Positions 1 through 10,818 of a stretch of DNA of 64,000 nucleotides are shown here, piece by piece. The notes beneath the pieces are model-generated. The model did not search any database and was not told where the DNA came from. It saw only the letters and a list, made by a program, of their open reading frames with translations. Source of the DNA: Chionoecetes opilio (taxonomy: Eukaryota > Arthropoda > Malacostraca > Decapoda > Majidae); the NCBI GenBank assembly GCA_016584305.1, contig JACEEZ010011002.1:21001-85000 (forward strand), written 5' to 3'. The position numbers and the translations under genes are program-made. The first letter of the stretch is position 1. Each line of letters begins with the position of its first letter.

Positions 1-145
1 ATCTTATTACTCCATCCATAAACAAGTTGCATAACCACGGTGACATTACCCATCCTTGCCTCATGGTACCTGCATGGTACTGTCGTCTACCGATATTTTT
101 GTCCCTACACAAATCGGGAGAACTCGCCGACAGTAATGGTTAGGT
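1..145. repeat. Partial copy of a dispersed repeat unit
   Basis: These bases match, in reverse complement, the two tandem 158-bp units at 21170-21478. Shared landmarks are the ATCTTATTACTCCATCCA start, the CCTTGCCTCATGGTACCTG block and the AACTCGCCGACAGTAATGG end, after which GGTTAGG sequence begins in both places. The copy is cut by the window edge. The small ORF here has no family resemblance. Confidence 0.75.
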
Positions 146-154
146 TGGTATCCG

Positions 155-720
155 GTCATTTCGCCCACATGCCATTTCGCCACACCATAGAGTCATTTCG
201 CCCACAGGTCATTTCGCCCACACTATGGAGTCTATATAGGAGCTAGGAGGTTAAGTTATATTTGTTTAGTGTGTCGAGAACCCCCAACCCCCCGCTAGGA
301 GGTTAGGTTAGATTTGTTTAGGTTAGGTTAGGGTAGGTTAGATTTGGGTAGGTTAGGTTAGATTTGGTTAGGTTAGGTTAGATTAGATTTGGTTAGGTTA
401 GGATAGGTTAGATTTGGTTAGGTTAGGTTAGCTTAGGTTAGATTTGGTTAGGTTAGCATATCGGTGGGTCAAGCCCCTGCTAGGGTAGGTTAATTTTGGT
501 TAGGTTAGGTTTATTTTGGTTAGGCAATTTTCGTCATTTCGCCCACAAGACATTTCGTCCACATGTAAGTCAATTCGCCCACATATAAGAGTCAATTCGC
601 CCACTCTAAAGTCAATTCGCCCACACGATCCATGTCACGGAGTCATGTAACTATATCTTCCTCTGGCAGAAATGGAATGAACCACCAGTAACCTTGGGCG
701 AAATGACGGTAAATTTCTAG
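155..720. repeat. Array of TCATTTCGCCCACA motifs flanking GGTTA DNA
   Basis: The 14-base motif TCATTTCGCCCACA, or close variants such as TCAATTCGCCCACA, occurs about nine times on the + strand in two blocks (about 163-225 and 532-630). It appears once inverted near 699 (GGGCGAAATGAC). No reading frame fits it. It may be subterminal repeat sequence of a DNA transposon whose terminal repeats are the GGTTA arms. Confidence 0.55.
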
Positions 721-1125
721 TGTTTGCCCATACTCTCCCACTTCCCCCAAACAAGTTTGGGGACCTGTGGGAATGCGGGGTTTTCGGGTGGGGAACAAAT
801 TATGCGTCGGAAACACGTAATTAAAGAGTTGTGTAGGGGGGGGTAAAATTTCCTAGATCTAGGGTAATTTCCTTATATCTAGAGAAAATTGCCTAACCAA
901 AATAAACCTAACCTAACCAAAATTAACCTACCCTAGCAGGGGGCTTGACCCACCGATAACCTAACCTAACCAAATCTAACCTAACCTAACCAAATCTAAC
1001 CTATCCTAACCTAACCAAATCTAATCTAACCTAACCTAACCAAATCTAATAGGTTAGATAGGTTAGATTTAGTTAGGTTAGGTTAGCTTAGGTTAGATTT
1101 GGTTAGGTTAGGTTATCGGTGGGTC
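245..1125. repeat. GGTTAGG-rich inverted repeat
   Basis: The left arm at about 245-530 consists of GGTTAGGTTAGATTTGG variants. The same sequence returns in reverse complement at about 885-1048 (CCTAACCTAACCAAATC), including the block ATCGGTGGGTCAAGCCCC at 458-475 and its complement at about 938-956. A third, forward block lies at 1050-1125 and ends with the same ATCGGTGGGTCAAGCCCC. The 536-884 spacer has no recognisable gene. GGTTA is the arthropod telomere pentamer, but here it is interstitial and degenerate. Confidence 0.7.
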
Positions 1126-1379
<254 letters not shown>

Positions 1380-1437
1380 TCTTCCGTGTGTATTCTTACT
1401 GTGTTATTCTGTTGCATCATTCTTCAAGGACGATAGT

Positions 1438-2199
1438 CAGGGGCGTATTTAGGATCTTGAAACATTATTGGCTGAGCCCAGCCAAGAGATCTTAAATTTT
1501 TACAGGATAATTTTCAATTTATTTATGAGTATAATGAATATAAGATGTGAGACACTGTGATCTACCAAACGGCTCCGGTAATTTGCTTAGGATAACTTTC
1601 GAAACATGAAATTAAAATAAAATGAAGACAATCTGAGTTGGGGTTCAACTTCGTTATTATTTTTATATTCATCAGTAGGAGTAAAACCCTAAGAAAAAGA
1701 GAGCTTTGGCGTGATGAAGATGTCATATAGATTGTATATTCCCAATGCTTTGTTCAGTACTGAAATCTGACCAACTTCGGTCTTATAACTACTTTTTATA
1801 TATTTTTACATCACAAAGGACTGGCCAAGGACACACAAAAAAAAATGCACTTCTGTTAACTGTGTGTCTTGTCCATCTGATATTCTCTTCTTCACCTCTC
1901 CAAAAGGTCTTTTGGTGTCTCCTCTGTCATGCACTCCTCATCTCCTCTGTTCTCTCCACCTCTCTCATGTCCTGCTCATAAAAAGGATGTCATCAGCATA
2001 CGCTAAGTAACATCTAACCAAATATCTTGTTTTTTACAATAATTTAATTTATGTTGGCCCCAGTCAGAGCTTATCTTATTTTTGTGAGAAAAAATATATA
2101 ATAATAAATAATAAATATAAAAAGGTATTTGAGATCCGGGGCTATTCATAAAACATTCGGGGCTACAGCCCCCAATGCCCAGGCCTAACTGCGCCCCTA
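1438..2199. mobile_element. hAT-type MITE, copy 1 (762 bp)
   Basis: It begins CAGGGGCGTATTTAGG and ends with the near-inverse CCTAACTGCGCCCCTA. Both sides carry the perfect 8-bp direct repeat ACGATAGT (1430-1437 and 2200-2207), the length hAT transposases generate. The interior is AT-rich with no transposase. A second copy, inverted, lies at 34055-35946. Its ends and 8-bp duplication make classification as a non-autonomous hAT element secure. An ORF at 1745-1981 has no family resemblance. Confidence 0.9.
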
Positions 2200-2207
2200 A
2201 CGATAGT

Positions 2208-2635
2208 GATGATAAGATAAGATAAGATAACAAAGAGCAATGCCACAATTTTATCACTAATAACACAGATAATGAACATATGTTACGTAGAAGTTTTCAT
2301 CAGTATAAGCAGTGTTGTGCGTTATTTTACTAAATTAAGAGATATGAAACATGTATCCTATAGAGAGACAACCGAATCTTCAGAACTCTATTAAGTGTCG
2401 CAAGCTACAATACAAATAAATAAGAACATTAGAACATCAGAGCACAAGGAAGCTACAAGAGGCCGCGAGACCTACACGTGGTAGTTCCTGCAGTAAATTA
2501 CAATGAAATGTAATTATTGTAAACGTAAATGTCCTGGAAACAAAATGACATGACAGTAAATAACACTTTGCATCATCAAAAACAACTCACGTGCCAAACA
2601 AACTCCTAGTAAACGAAGAAAAACACTATAGTGCA
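2208..2635 (+). other. 5' flank / 5' UTR of the SLC16-like gene
   Basis: This gap contains a short GATAA repeat (about 2214-2230). Around 2425-2500 lies a dispersed repeat remnant (GGAAGCTACAAGAGGCC and CCTACACGTGGTAGTTCC) that recurs near 24630, 49360, 53000, 55790 and 62100. Short upstream ATGs near 2529, 2545 and 2550 are out of frame with the gene. TAA at 2561-2563 is the nearest upstream in-frame stop. No clear TATA box was recognised. Confidence 0.5.
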
Positions 2636-2957
2636 ATGGAGGAGAAACACACGCTAAGCGATCTCTTGAATGACAGTGTAAGTGTAAGTGGCAAAGGTCG
2701 CTGTGATACTAAGTTCTGTACCAATGGCGGTGACACGTCTTCCAACCTGACTGTCAGAAAATCAGGTGCGAAAGAAAGCAACACAATGGACAGCGAGGAA
2801 GCGGGACTGACGGAGGCAGGAGATGGTACTACGGCAAGTGAAGGTGAAGAGGAGGAGGTGGAAGACAGGTGCGTCGCGGTTGTCCACTTCGAATCCCGCG
2901 TTCCTGATGGAGGCTGGGGCTGGATGGTGGCCTTGGGTACCTTTATCATCCATGTGA

Positions 2958-3034
<77 letters not shown>

Positions 3035-5116
3035 CAGTACCCAACTAACATTTTTTTTATCACGTCATGCTCCCTTCTTATTTCTTGCACATAGTAGGCA
3101 CGAAAGCTTATCAACTTGTACTTATCACTTGTCCTCGTCCATATTATCAAGCTATAAGAATGATTACTTAACTCACTATCTCGCATATCGGTTGAACATA
3201 CTTTATTCAGTATCAAAATTACAGCCCCATACGAAAGCAATAGATAATACAAAGATACTTTTGCATAGTGTAGCAAGCAGCATATATTAAATTAAAAGAA
3301 AAATATGTAGTATTTATTTAGTATAGATAATTTATTATTAATAAAGACGGGACATTGCGATGCTGACTCAATCCTATAAATATATAAATAGTTAAATGCA
3401 TACATGTATTAAGAAAAGGAAACATTAAATTAGTAATAAAACCCGCGTCCCTCCTACAGCTGTTTTCCTTCTCGTTGCCTTTCTGCTTCGGGATCCTCTT
3501 CTCTGGATTCTTGCTGGAGAATGGCGCCTCCTCCACCACCATCGCCTGGATCTATAACTTATTCCTGGTGGTGTGGAACCTGTCCATGATCCTCGCCAAC
3601 CCGCTGAGCCAAGAGTTCGGGCAACGCACCGTCGGGTTCGCCAGCGTCTTCATGGCATCTCTGAGCCTCATATTGTCCGGCTTCTCACCCTCAGTTTCTT
3701 TCCTGTACTTTTCCTACTCGCTCTTAGGAGGTGAGGAGCACATGTAGTTTGTATGATGTCTTATCGTGATGTTGTTCCCATAAATGTTACTTCAGATATA
3801 GAACATACAAATGCATGATGATTCCTACAATGAATTCTGATGATGTCACGCATCCATGTATGTTTCTTGTTCTGCAGGCATGTGCACCGGCGTGAGTCAA
3901 GGCATCGCCTGCATGGTCTTGCCGCCTTACTTCCACAAGAAGGGTGGTCAGGCCAACACTATATTGGTGGCTGGCGCTCCGGTGACGCAGATGGTTCTGG
4001 CGCCCTTCATTCGCTATCTCCTGGAAGTGTACAGCCTCAAAGGTGCGGCCTTGATCCACGCCGCCGTCGTATTGAATGGTCTCATTGCCGTGTCCTTTTT
4101 TCACCCCGTCCAGTGGCACTTGAAGCCTCTGATGTCAGCGGGGTCGGACGTCTCATGTAGGATACCTTGTCTGTCAGATGAAATAGAGGAATCGACGACA
4201 CGTGAGAAGTCACGAGGCGTAAAGGCCATTTGGAAGACGTTGTGGCGTGTTGCAGGAAGGATCAGATCAGACCTGAAAGTCCTGCGGCAGCTGCGGTGTG
4301 TTATCTTGGCTGTCACCGTGATGATCACGCAGACAACATTCCTCAACTTTATCATGATGCTGCCTTTCGTGGCTCAGGCCACCGACCACAGTCTGCAGGA
4401 CGCCGCCGGCTGCATAGCGCTGATGGGTGTCACCAACTTAGTCACGCGTCTTGTGGTGTCGCCTCTCTCGGACTGTAAGAGGTTCAGCATCCGCTTTTCC
4501 ATCATGCTGGGTTACCTACTGAGGGCGATAGGCAATTTAGGTAAAGTGCCTACCGACAACTGGCCTTCAAGTACCCTGTCTATACTGCAACACTGCCTAA
4601 CAGGAAGACATGGAGAGACGGCGCGGGAACTAAAAGTTATATTTCTGTTTTCAGTCGCCTCACTGGCCAGCGAGCTGTGGCAATTCATGGCGTCTGGGGT
4701 GGTGTGCGGCTTGGGTCTTGGATTATCGCTTGGTGTGTATAACTTGGCCATCGTGCAGTACATGGGCATGGACAACCTGAGACCCACCATAGGTATCACT
4801 GGGCTGGTGGCTGCTGGTGGCTTTTCGATCTTGGGACCTCTCATAGGTATGGCAGACCGTCACGCACTCAACACTATTATTTTAACTTTTAAGATATAAA
4901 TACTATTTTTTTGTGTGTGAAGCACGCCATTCAAGTGACGCCCATACCGCAGGGGTGATCCGGGACTCGACGAACAGCTACTTGACAAGTCTGTGTGTCA
5001 TGGCAGCCTTGGATCTGCTCAGCGTGTGCCTGTGGCTCCTAATGCCCGCAGCTCAGGCCAGGGACACCCGTACGGAACTCCGGCCCAAGATTTCCTATGA
5101 CGCTACTCGCCCCTAA
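2636..5116 (+). CDS. SLC16 monocarboxylate transporter-like protein, five exons
   Basis: Predicted exons are 2636-2953, 3460-3730, 3878-4540, 4655-4846 and 4953-5116 (TAA). All introns are GT-AG and phases match (0, 1, 1, 1), giving 535 residues, close to the family's usual length of about 500. The start is the first ATG after the in-frame TAA at 2561 and has a good context (G at -3 and +4). Residues 1-90 are an acidic, presumably cytosolic tail. DGGWGW at 91-96 is the SLC16 signature before TM1. YFHKKGGQA at 214-222 matches the conserved TM5 region. A hydrophilic loop at about 278-336 separates two sets of about six hydrophobic helices. In TM8, N383 and R387 sit where MCT1 has D309 and R313. 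That resembles my recollection of orphan MCT9/12/14-type carriers, so the substrate and proton coupling are uncertain. The likely role is transport of a small carboxylate or related solute at the plasma membrane. All exons are intact. Confidence 0.9.
2954..3459 (+). other. Intron 1 with a (TG)n tract at its donor site
   Basis: The intron begins GTGAGTGAG and runs directly into about 70 bases of TG repeat (about 2960-3031), then AT-rich sequence. It ends at the acceptor CTCCTACAG. The repeat starts within the extended donor region, so length changes could affect donor recognition; that is inference. No other gene was seen in it. Confidence 0.8.
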
Positions 5117-5699
5117 CAGCACGACCGGCGACTGACTGGCAGTAGCTGTGGGGCTGGCGTAGCTTTGTAACAGCTCCTCATATAATTCCCAACTCTGTGC
5201 TATGCATCTGGATTAGTTATGTATTTCCTGCTTTCTGTATCTCTTAAACCGCACGCTTATATCTTTCTGCAGCTTTTGGCCCTCAATGGGGTTCTTCGTG
5301 GCTTATGAGGGCGACGCAGAATTAAGAATGGTATGAGTGCAGAGAGTTCTTACAACAGAATTGGGTCTGTGTGCATATGCAGCAGTTTAAGATAGGTTAT
5401 TGGGGCTGGTTCTGAAACCGCCCTTTGTTTTGACATATCAATCCTGCAGCTGTTTCAATCATCTCGACCATTCAGAAAGCGTGGTTCTGTTTACTTGTTG
5501 ATGGAGGCAAGACGCACGAAGCGAGAGAAGGAACCAGTGGGGGGCGTGGCGTAACCTTTGAATAATCCCTTTGCATTACAGTATTATGTAAGTACTACAG
5601 CTTAGTCTCTTCCTTAAAAAAGAGTAATATTTGAATACAGTATATAGCTTGGCCAGGAAAGACCCTCACTCCATAAACGCCGCATATTTATCGTACGTC
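5117..5699. other. 3' flank of the SLC16-like gene
   Basis: This is the likely 3' UTR and intergenic sequence up to the LINE target duplication. I did not find a clear AATAAA close to the stop codon, so the polyadenylation site is unknown. No other coding sequence was recognised. Confidence 0.5.
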
Positions 5700-5710
5700 G
5701 AGGAACTCAT

Positions 5711-6731
5711 GATGACTGGTCTGTACAATGGGACTGAGAGTGCTTTGAAGTGTGGGGGAGGTGTATCCAGCTTCTTTCCTGTTAATACAGGAGTGAGGCA
5801 AGGGTGTGTCCTTGCCCCATCACTTTTCAACACTTGTATGGACTGGGTATTGCGCAAAGTTGTAGATCAAAGTGATTGTGGACCATCCCTCGGCAACACC
5901 AAGATCACTGATCTTGTTTCTGCCGATGATGCAGTAATCTTTGCTGAGTCGTTGGAGGTCCTGGTGATGGCTCTCGAGGCGCTGCACGAGGAGGCAACGC
6001 CTTTGGGACTTGAGGTCTCCTGGCTTAAGACCACGGTCCAGGTGTTTGGAGGTTTACTAGATGAAAGAGTACAGTCTGTTCATGCGTGCGGCGAGGACAG
6101 TGAGATCTTGGAAAGTTTTACATACCTTGGTAGCGCAGTCCATAATGACGGCGGGTCACGTCAAGAAGTCTTACGGCGGATTGGCATAGCCCACGGTGTT
6201 TTGGACTCGCTCAGCTGGAGTATTTGGCGTTGTCGGTACCTGTGCAGGAAGACAAAGATTCGGATCTTCAAGTCGCTTGTGATCCTTGTCGTACTGTATG
6301 GTTGTGAGACATGGACACTAAATAGCGACTTGAAGAGGCGAATTGATGCTTTTGGTAATAAGTGTCTTCGCAGAATCATGAGGTATCGCTGGGATGATTA
6401 CGTGTCAAATCAGCGATTGCACTGAGAGACTGAATCGAGGCCTATTACCTGCATAGTCCGTCAGCGCCAACTTCGGCTATATGGGCATGTGGCACGCTAC
6501 CCTGAAACCGATCCTTCCCATCGGGTTGTATCTGAAAGTGACAATCCGGCGTGGAGGAGGCCACGGGGGCGCTCACAAGGCTCGTGGCTGGGGCAAGTTG
6601 ATGTTTCTTGTCGAGAGCTGCTTGGTATGGGAAAGGAGTCTGCATGGGGACTCGCGCGTGGTGACCCCCGGGAGTGGCGTCGTAGGGTGCGCGAGGCGAC
6701 GTGCCCCCCGGCGTATGGCCCCAATGAATGA
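5711..6731 (+). pseudogene. LINE reverse transcriptase C-terminal part, nonsense-mutated
   Basis: The frame encodes the reverse transcriptase palm and thumb: RQGCVLAPSLFN, then SADDAVIFAES, LGLEVSWLKT and YLGSAV, then GCETWTLN of the C-terminal region. The sister copy has FADD where this copy has SADD; both catalytic aspartates remain. TGA at about 6423 replaces an arginine codon of the sister copy. The same frame then stays open to a stop at 6729-6731, so one nonsense change breaks an otherwise readable fragment. It lacks the endonuclease and most of the fingers region and cannot be autonomous. Confidence 0.85.
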
Positions 6732-6737
6732 TTGATT
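5711..6737 (+). mobile_element. 5'-truncated RTE-like LINE insertion
   Basis: The insertion is flanked by the 11-bp direct repeat GAGGAACTCAT (5700-5710 and 6738-6748) and ends in a short ATGA/TTGA tail, as RTE-clade LINEs do. It is truncated at the 5' end inside the reverse transcriptase. It is closely related to the full-length copy at 40233-43590. The ORF that appears to start at 5631 begins in target-site DNA, so its first residues are not LINE protein. Confidence 0.9.
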
Positions 6738-6748
6738 GAGGAACTCAT

Positions 6749-7234
6749 TATATTCTGGGATATTAGTCTAAATAGCTGTCACATAGTATTTCTTTAGGTA
6801 AACTATCCTTGCCAAAGCATCACTAACAGAATCACCCAAAATCCAATCAATGTTTATGTATGTAATAGTATGTATTCTGTATGTTACATGACACTGCTTG
6901 TTTAACTAAATTTGATACTACCGTCACAATCAACTTTCACCTACGCAACATACTTTTCCCATAGTTCTAAGGAGTTTCGAACGATTCCGATGACCGCTTA
7001 TGTCACAAATCCATAGTTTTTTAAGTATATATCAAACTTTCCTCTAACAAGCTTGGAGACTGTAGGGTTTTAGAGTAAGGAGACGAAATTTAAGATATTT
7101 TGCTAATATATGCTTCCTACAGTCTCCCAACACTGCTTCAATCTCTTAACACTATGTGAAAGTTTCTAATAGCATGTAAAAATGTCCTATCCTTGTAAGT
7201 CTCCTAACACTACGTAAGAGTCTCCTAACATGTA
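6749..7234. other. Intergenic, with iterated CTCCTAACACT motifs
   Basis: No gene was recognised. The segment 7100-7230 repeats GTCTCCTAACACTA-like motifs and contains TGTCCTATCCTTGTAA. That block recurs on the far side of the composite element, at about 16208-16225, which suggests both flanks come from the same repeat family or a target duplication. Confidence 0.4.
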
Positions 7235-7889
7235 GCGCGTTTTCGCGACGTTTGCCAGGCCGGTCTAGGACGGTCTAGGCTGGCCCAGGCGGCACTGATG
7301 CTCGTGAAAACATATCCAGACTGGCCCCGTCCCATTCGTGGTTCCTATTGGCTGGGGGATCGAGTGGGCGGTCCTACCGTCCTGCAAGCTTGACCCCCCC
7401 CCCCCAAGACAAACCAAAAGGGTTATTAATTTGACCTCAGGTAATAACCTCCTAGCTGGCTAATGAAAGGTGAACCGTGGTCATCATTATGTGTGTGATG
7501 AGAATCAGGTTTATAAATCTCTGGACGGAGAAAAAATCCAGCCACACAATATTGCAAGACCTGTCGCAGCCATGTCAAACGTTTACTACATCACTATATA
7601 TAACCTATTATAACCATCATGTATCATGTCTTAGTACTGGCATCCACTACTGGGGATTTTCGTGTTTTGAAGGCATTTTAATGGTGCAGTGTTATTACTA
7701 TTAGCCCTATTATCATGCAAGCTTTGCCTTGTGCAATTAATGTGGTCTCAATGATTCGTGTTTCTACTGACTGGCGCTTCTACTTCGTTAAAAATAACAT
7801 AATGGCAAAATGTTCTGATAAATTTGATCACTACACCAAATATTGCTGATTTTGTTATATATCGTACTGTTCAGCCTAATGTAACATAG

Positions 7890-7996
7890 TCATCTTCCGC
7901 TACTTGACTTCCCAATGGGAAGTCAAGTAGTAGAGGATGACTATGAAAAATTGAATGATGAAATAGACGGTAGATGAAATGGGAAGTTCCCATTTC
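7890..7996. repeat. Two adjacent short hairpins
   Basis: A 28-nt arm starting ATAGTCATC and ending ACTTGACTTCCC pairs with its complement across an AAT loop, with about three mismatches (about 7890-7948). The second hairpin, GAAATGGGAAGTTCCCATTTC at 7976-7996, is nearly perfect. They could mark a transposon subterminal region; no gene overlaps them. Confidence 0.7.
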
Positions 7997-8072
7997 AGAC
8001 TCCCGAGCCTGGACCATCACGACCCGTTCCAGCCCTCTATGATCTATATAACATATATAACATATATGTTAT

Positions 8073-8788
8073 ACTAGCCGCAAAGCCGCCCTCCGGGTGG
8101 CCTTTTTGGCTAGCTCCTGTGGAGGGCTATTGGTGGGCCTTCGGCCCACCACCTGTGTTTGGTGGGCCGAAGGCCCACCAAACACAGACTCTTCAGATAG
8201 ACCCATTACCCACCACCTCGGCCCACCAAACACAGACTCTCCAGATAGCCCCTTCTAACTTTCCTGAAATCATGGATGTAGAAATGTATGTATTAACGCC
8301 AACCCATTCACACCATAGCCCCTTCTAACTTTCCTGAAAGCAAAGCCGCCCTCCGGGCGGACTTTTTGGCTAGCTCCTGCGGAGGGCTATTGGTGGGCCT
8401 TCGGCCCACCAAACACAGACTCTCCAGATAGACCCATTACCCACCACCTCGGCCCACCAAACAGACTCTCCGGATAGCCCCTTCTAACTTTCCTGAAATG
8501 TATGTATTCCCCCCACCCATTCACTCACCCATTACCCATCACCCCCACCCATTCACTCACCCATTACCCATCACCACACACCCATTACCCATCACCACAC
8601 ACCCATTACCCATCACCACACACCCATTCACTCACCCATTACCCATCACCCCCCACCTATTCCCTCACCCATCACCCATCACCCCCCACCCATTTACTCA
8701 CCCATCACCCCACACCCATTACCCATCACCCCACACCCATTACCCATCACCCCACCCATTCACTCACCTATTACCCATCACCCTACAT
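8073..8788. repeat. Left arm of a 0.7-kb inverted repeat with minisatellite
   Basis: It starts ACTAGCCGCAAAGCCGCCC and contains GC-rich palindromes (GGTGGGCCTTCGGCCCACC). From 8498 it carries a minisatellite of CATTCACTCACCC and ATTACCCATCACC blocks. The right arm, inverted, is 14503-15187. The left arm continues after the hAT insertion for a few bases at 12757-12770. Proline/histidine-rich ORFs over the minisatellite are artefacts. Confidence 0.8.
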
Positions 8789-9031
8789 CAGGGGTTTTCA
8801 ACCTTTTTTTCCCCACGTACCCTTTTGGGTATTGTTTATGTCAGCCATGTACCCCTTTCCCTTTGTGATAAGTGGAAAAAAACCACACAGAAAACATTCC
8901 CTTGTGTATATTTGTAAATACTTAAGTGAATTAACTACATAACCGTCATGCCATAACCAGTTACCAGTTAAGGAAAGAGCTGGAAAAAAAGCACTACGAC
9001 TACGTTATCATTACATCTGCTGTAAAGGGAA

Positions 9032-10818
9032 TTAATGAGATGGCTGGAACTGCTTTTCCTCAACTAGTCTAGTCAGCCGAGGAGCAGTTTTAGCTAAAGC
9101 ACATCGAAGGTCGGTTTCCACATTCAGTCGAGATCTTAGTTTGATTTTATGACCAGTAAGCTGGAAAACCCAGTTTCACACAAATATGTTGATGGGAAAA
9201 GTAACAGAGAGCGAAGAGGCTCCTCTGCGACATGTGGATATGACTTGCTTATTTCACACCAGAACCTAACTAAAGATTTTTTCTCAAAGAGATCACAAGC
9301 ACTGGAGTCATTCACGAAGTCAATAAACTCTTCCTGAATGACATCATTAACAGAAGCAACATCTGTATGGAAAGGGTCTCTAATTAGCTTCAAATTAACT
9401 TCAGACACATCTGGAAAGTATCTCTTTAATTCATTTTGCAGTGAGGAAAGATGCTCCACTATTAAATTTGCCATCTGATCTACAGTAGAGGTGTCCTGTC
9501 TGTCAGCTAGTGTTTCAAACATGTCAAAATTTCCTTTCCTTACTTTTGTCTCCCACAGTTCTAGTTTCATTAGAAAACTCTTCAATTTGTCAACAGCGTC
9601 AGTGACAACAGCATCAGCTCCTTGCAAAGACTTGTTTAGAATATTTAGGCGTGTAAATATGTCAACAAGATAGGCAAGGTAAGTAACCCACTTTGGATCA
9701 CTCAGCTTTGCATGATAAATCTGAGATTCCTTCCTGTTATTACGGCTAAATAACTCTTTCAGTTCGTGCTGCAGCTCAAAAACTCTCTTGACAACATTTC
9801 CACGAGATAACCATCGAACCTCTGTGTGGTACAAGAGTGTTTCATGACCGGAATCTAAATCTGAACAGAGAAGTCTAAATAATCTAGTATTCAGAGCACT
9901 TGACTTTACGAAGTTGACCATCTTTACTGTGGTATCAAGCACCTCTTTCAGCTCAGTAGGCAGTGTCTTGGATGCTAAAGCTTGCCTGTGTATCATGCAG
10001 TGCATGTGTTTTGCCTTACTGTTAACAGCTGTAATTCTTGTCTTAAATCCTGACTGACTGCCTAGCATGGCAGGAGCTCCATCTGTTGTGCAGCCACATA
10101 AATTTTTCCACTCTAGTCCCTCAGATTCAAAGAAAGAATTGACAAGCTCAAATATATCTGCTCCCGTAGTTGAAGCTTCAAGAGGATGACAAAAAAGAAA
10201 TTCTTCCTTAAAATTGTTATCTTTGATGTACCTCGTGAATGCCAGCAACTGAGCACAGTTAGCCACGTCTGTCGTTTCATCCAACTGGAGAGAAAATATT
10301 CCTAAGGGGGCTGTTTTCATCTCAGAAACCACCTGGTCTTTGATATCTGTGGACATGTCAGAGATTCGTCGCTGGACAGTGTTATCTGACAACGGCAGGG
10401 TGTCAAGCTTTTTAGCATATTGTTCCCCCAGCATAATTTTTACTATGTCTTTGGTACATGGCAGGATCAGCGTCTCCCCAATGGAATGAGGTTTTTTCTG
10501 CTGAGCAATTTTCAGTGAAACTACATACGAAGCATGGAGAGCGGCTCTATTTGACTGATGAAAGCTCCCTGAGTGATCCAGTTTTGAGCGGGTTAGCATG
10601 TTTTCTCTGCGCCTAAAGTAGTCCACATCTTTTCCTTTCAGCTCTGGGTGACAACCGTGCAAATGTCGCTGGAGCAAGCTTGGTTTCATGGCACCGGGAG
10701 ACAGTACTTTTGCACAGATGACACACTGAGGCATTTCAGTTCCATCTTTAATGATGACTGTGAACCCAAACTTCATGTACTCCTCACTGTAACGTCTCTT
10801 TTTCTTCTGAGCCTCCAT
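9032..10818 (-). pseudogene. hAT transposase (ZBED5/SCAND3-like), C-terminal frameshift
   Basis: The transposase would cut and rejoin DNA at the element's ends. I chose the ATG at 10818 (MEAQKKKRRYS). Upstream, TTGTGTTGCAG at about 10840 looks like a splice acceptor, so the open frame up to 10878 may be intron. In order from this ATG there is a BED-type zinc finger (C32, C35, then a His/Cys cluster at about 52-57), then the RNase H-like core with D180 in LDETTD and D246 in TTDGAPAM, then E548 in LCETGFS. All three expected catalytic acids are present. The frame stops at 9136, but the adjacent frame continues with RLNVETDLR and similar residues to a TAA at 9032. One missing base in an A-run near 9140 would therefore cost about 35 residues of the dimerisation domain. 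It is broken as read, though only by one base. Confidence 0.88.

Noticed and set aside
245..1125. True telomere end
   Set aside because: GGTTA motifs are degenerate, inverted and flanked by other repeats on both sides, so they are interstitial.
8498..8917. Pro/His-rich ORFs at 8498-8942
   Set aside because: They translate the CATTCACTCACCC minisatellite and cross the hAT left boundary.
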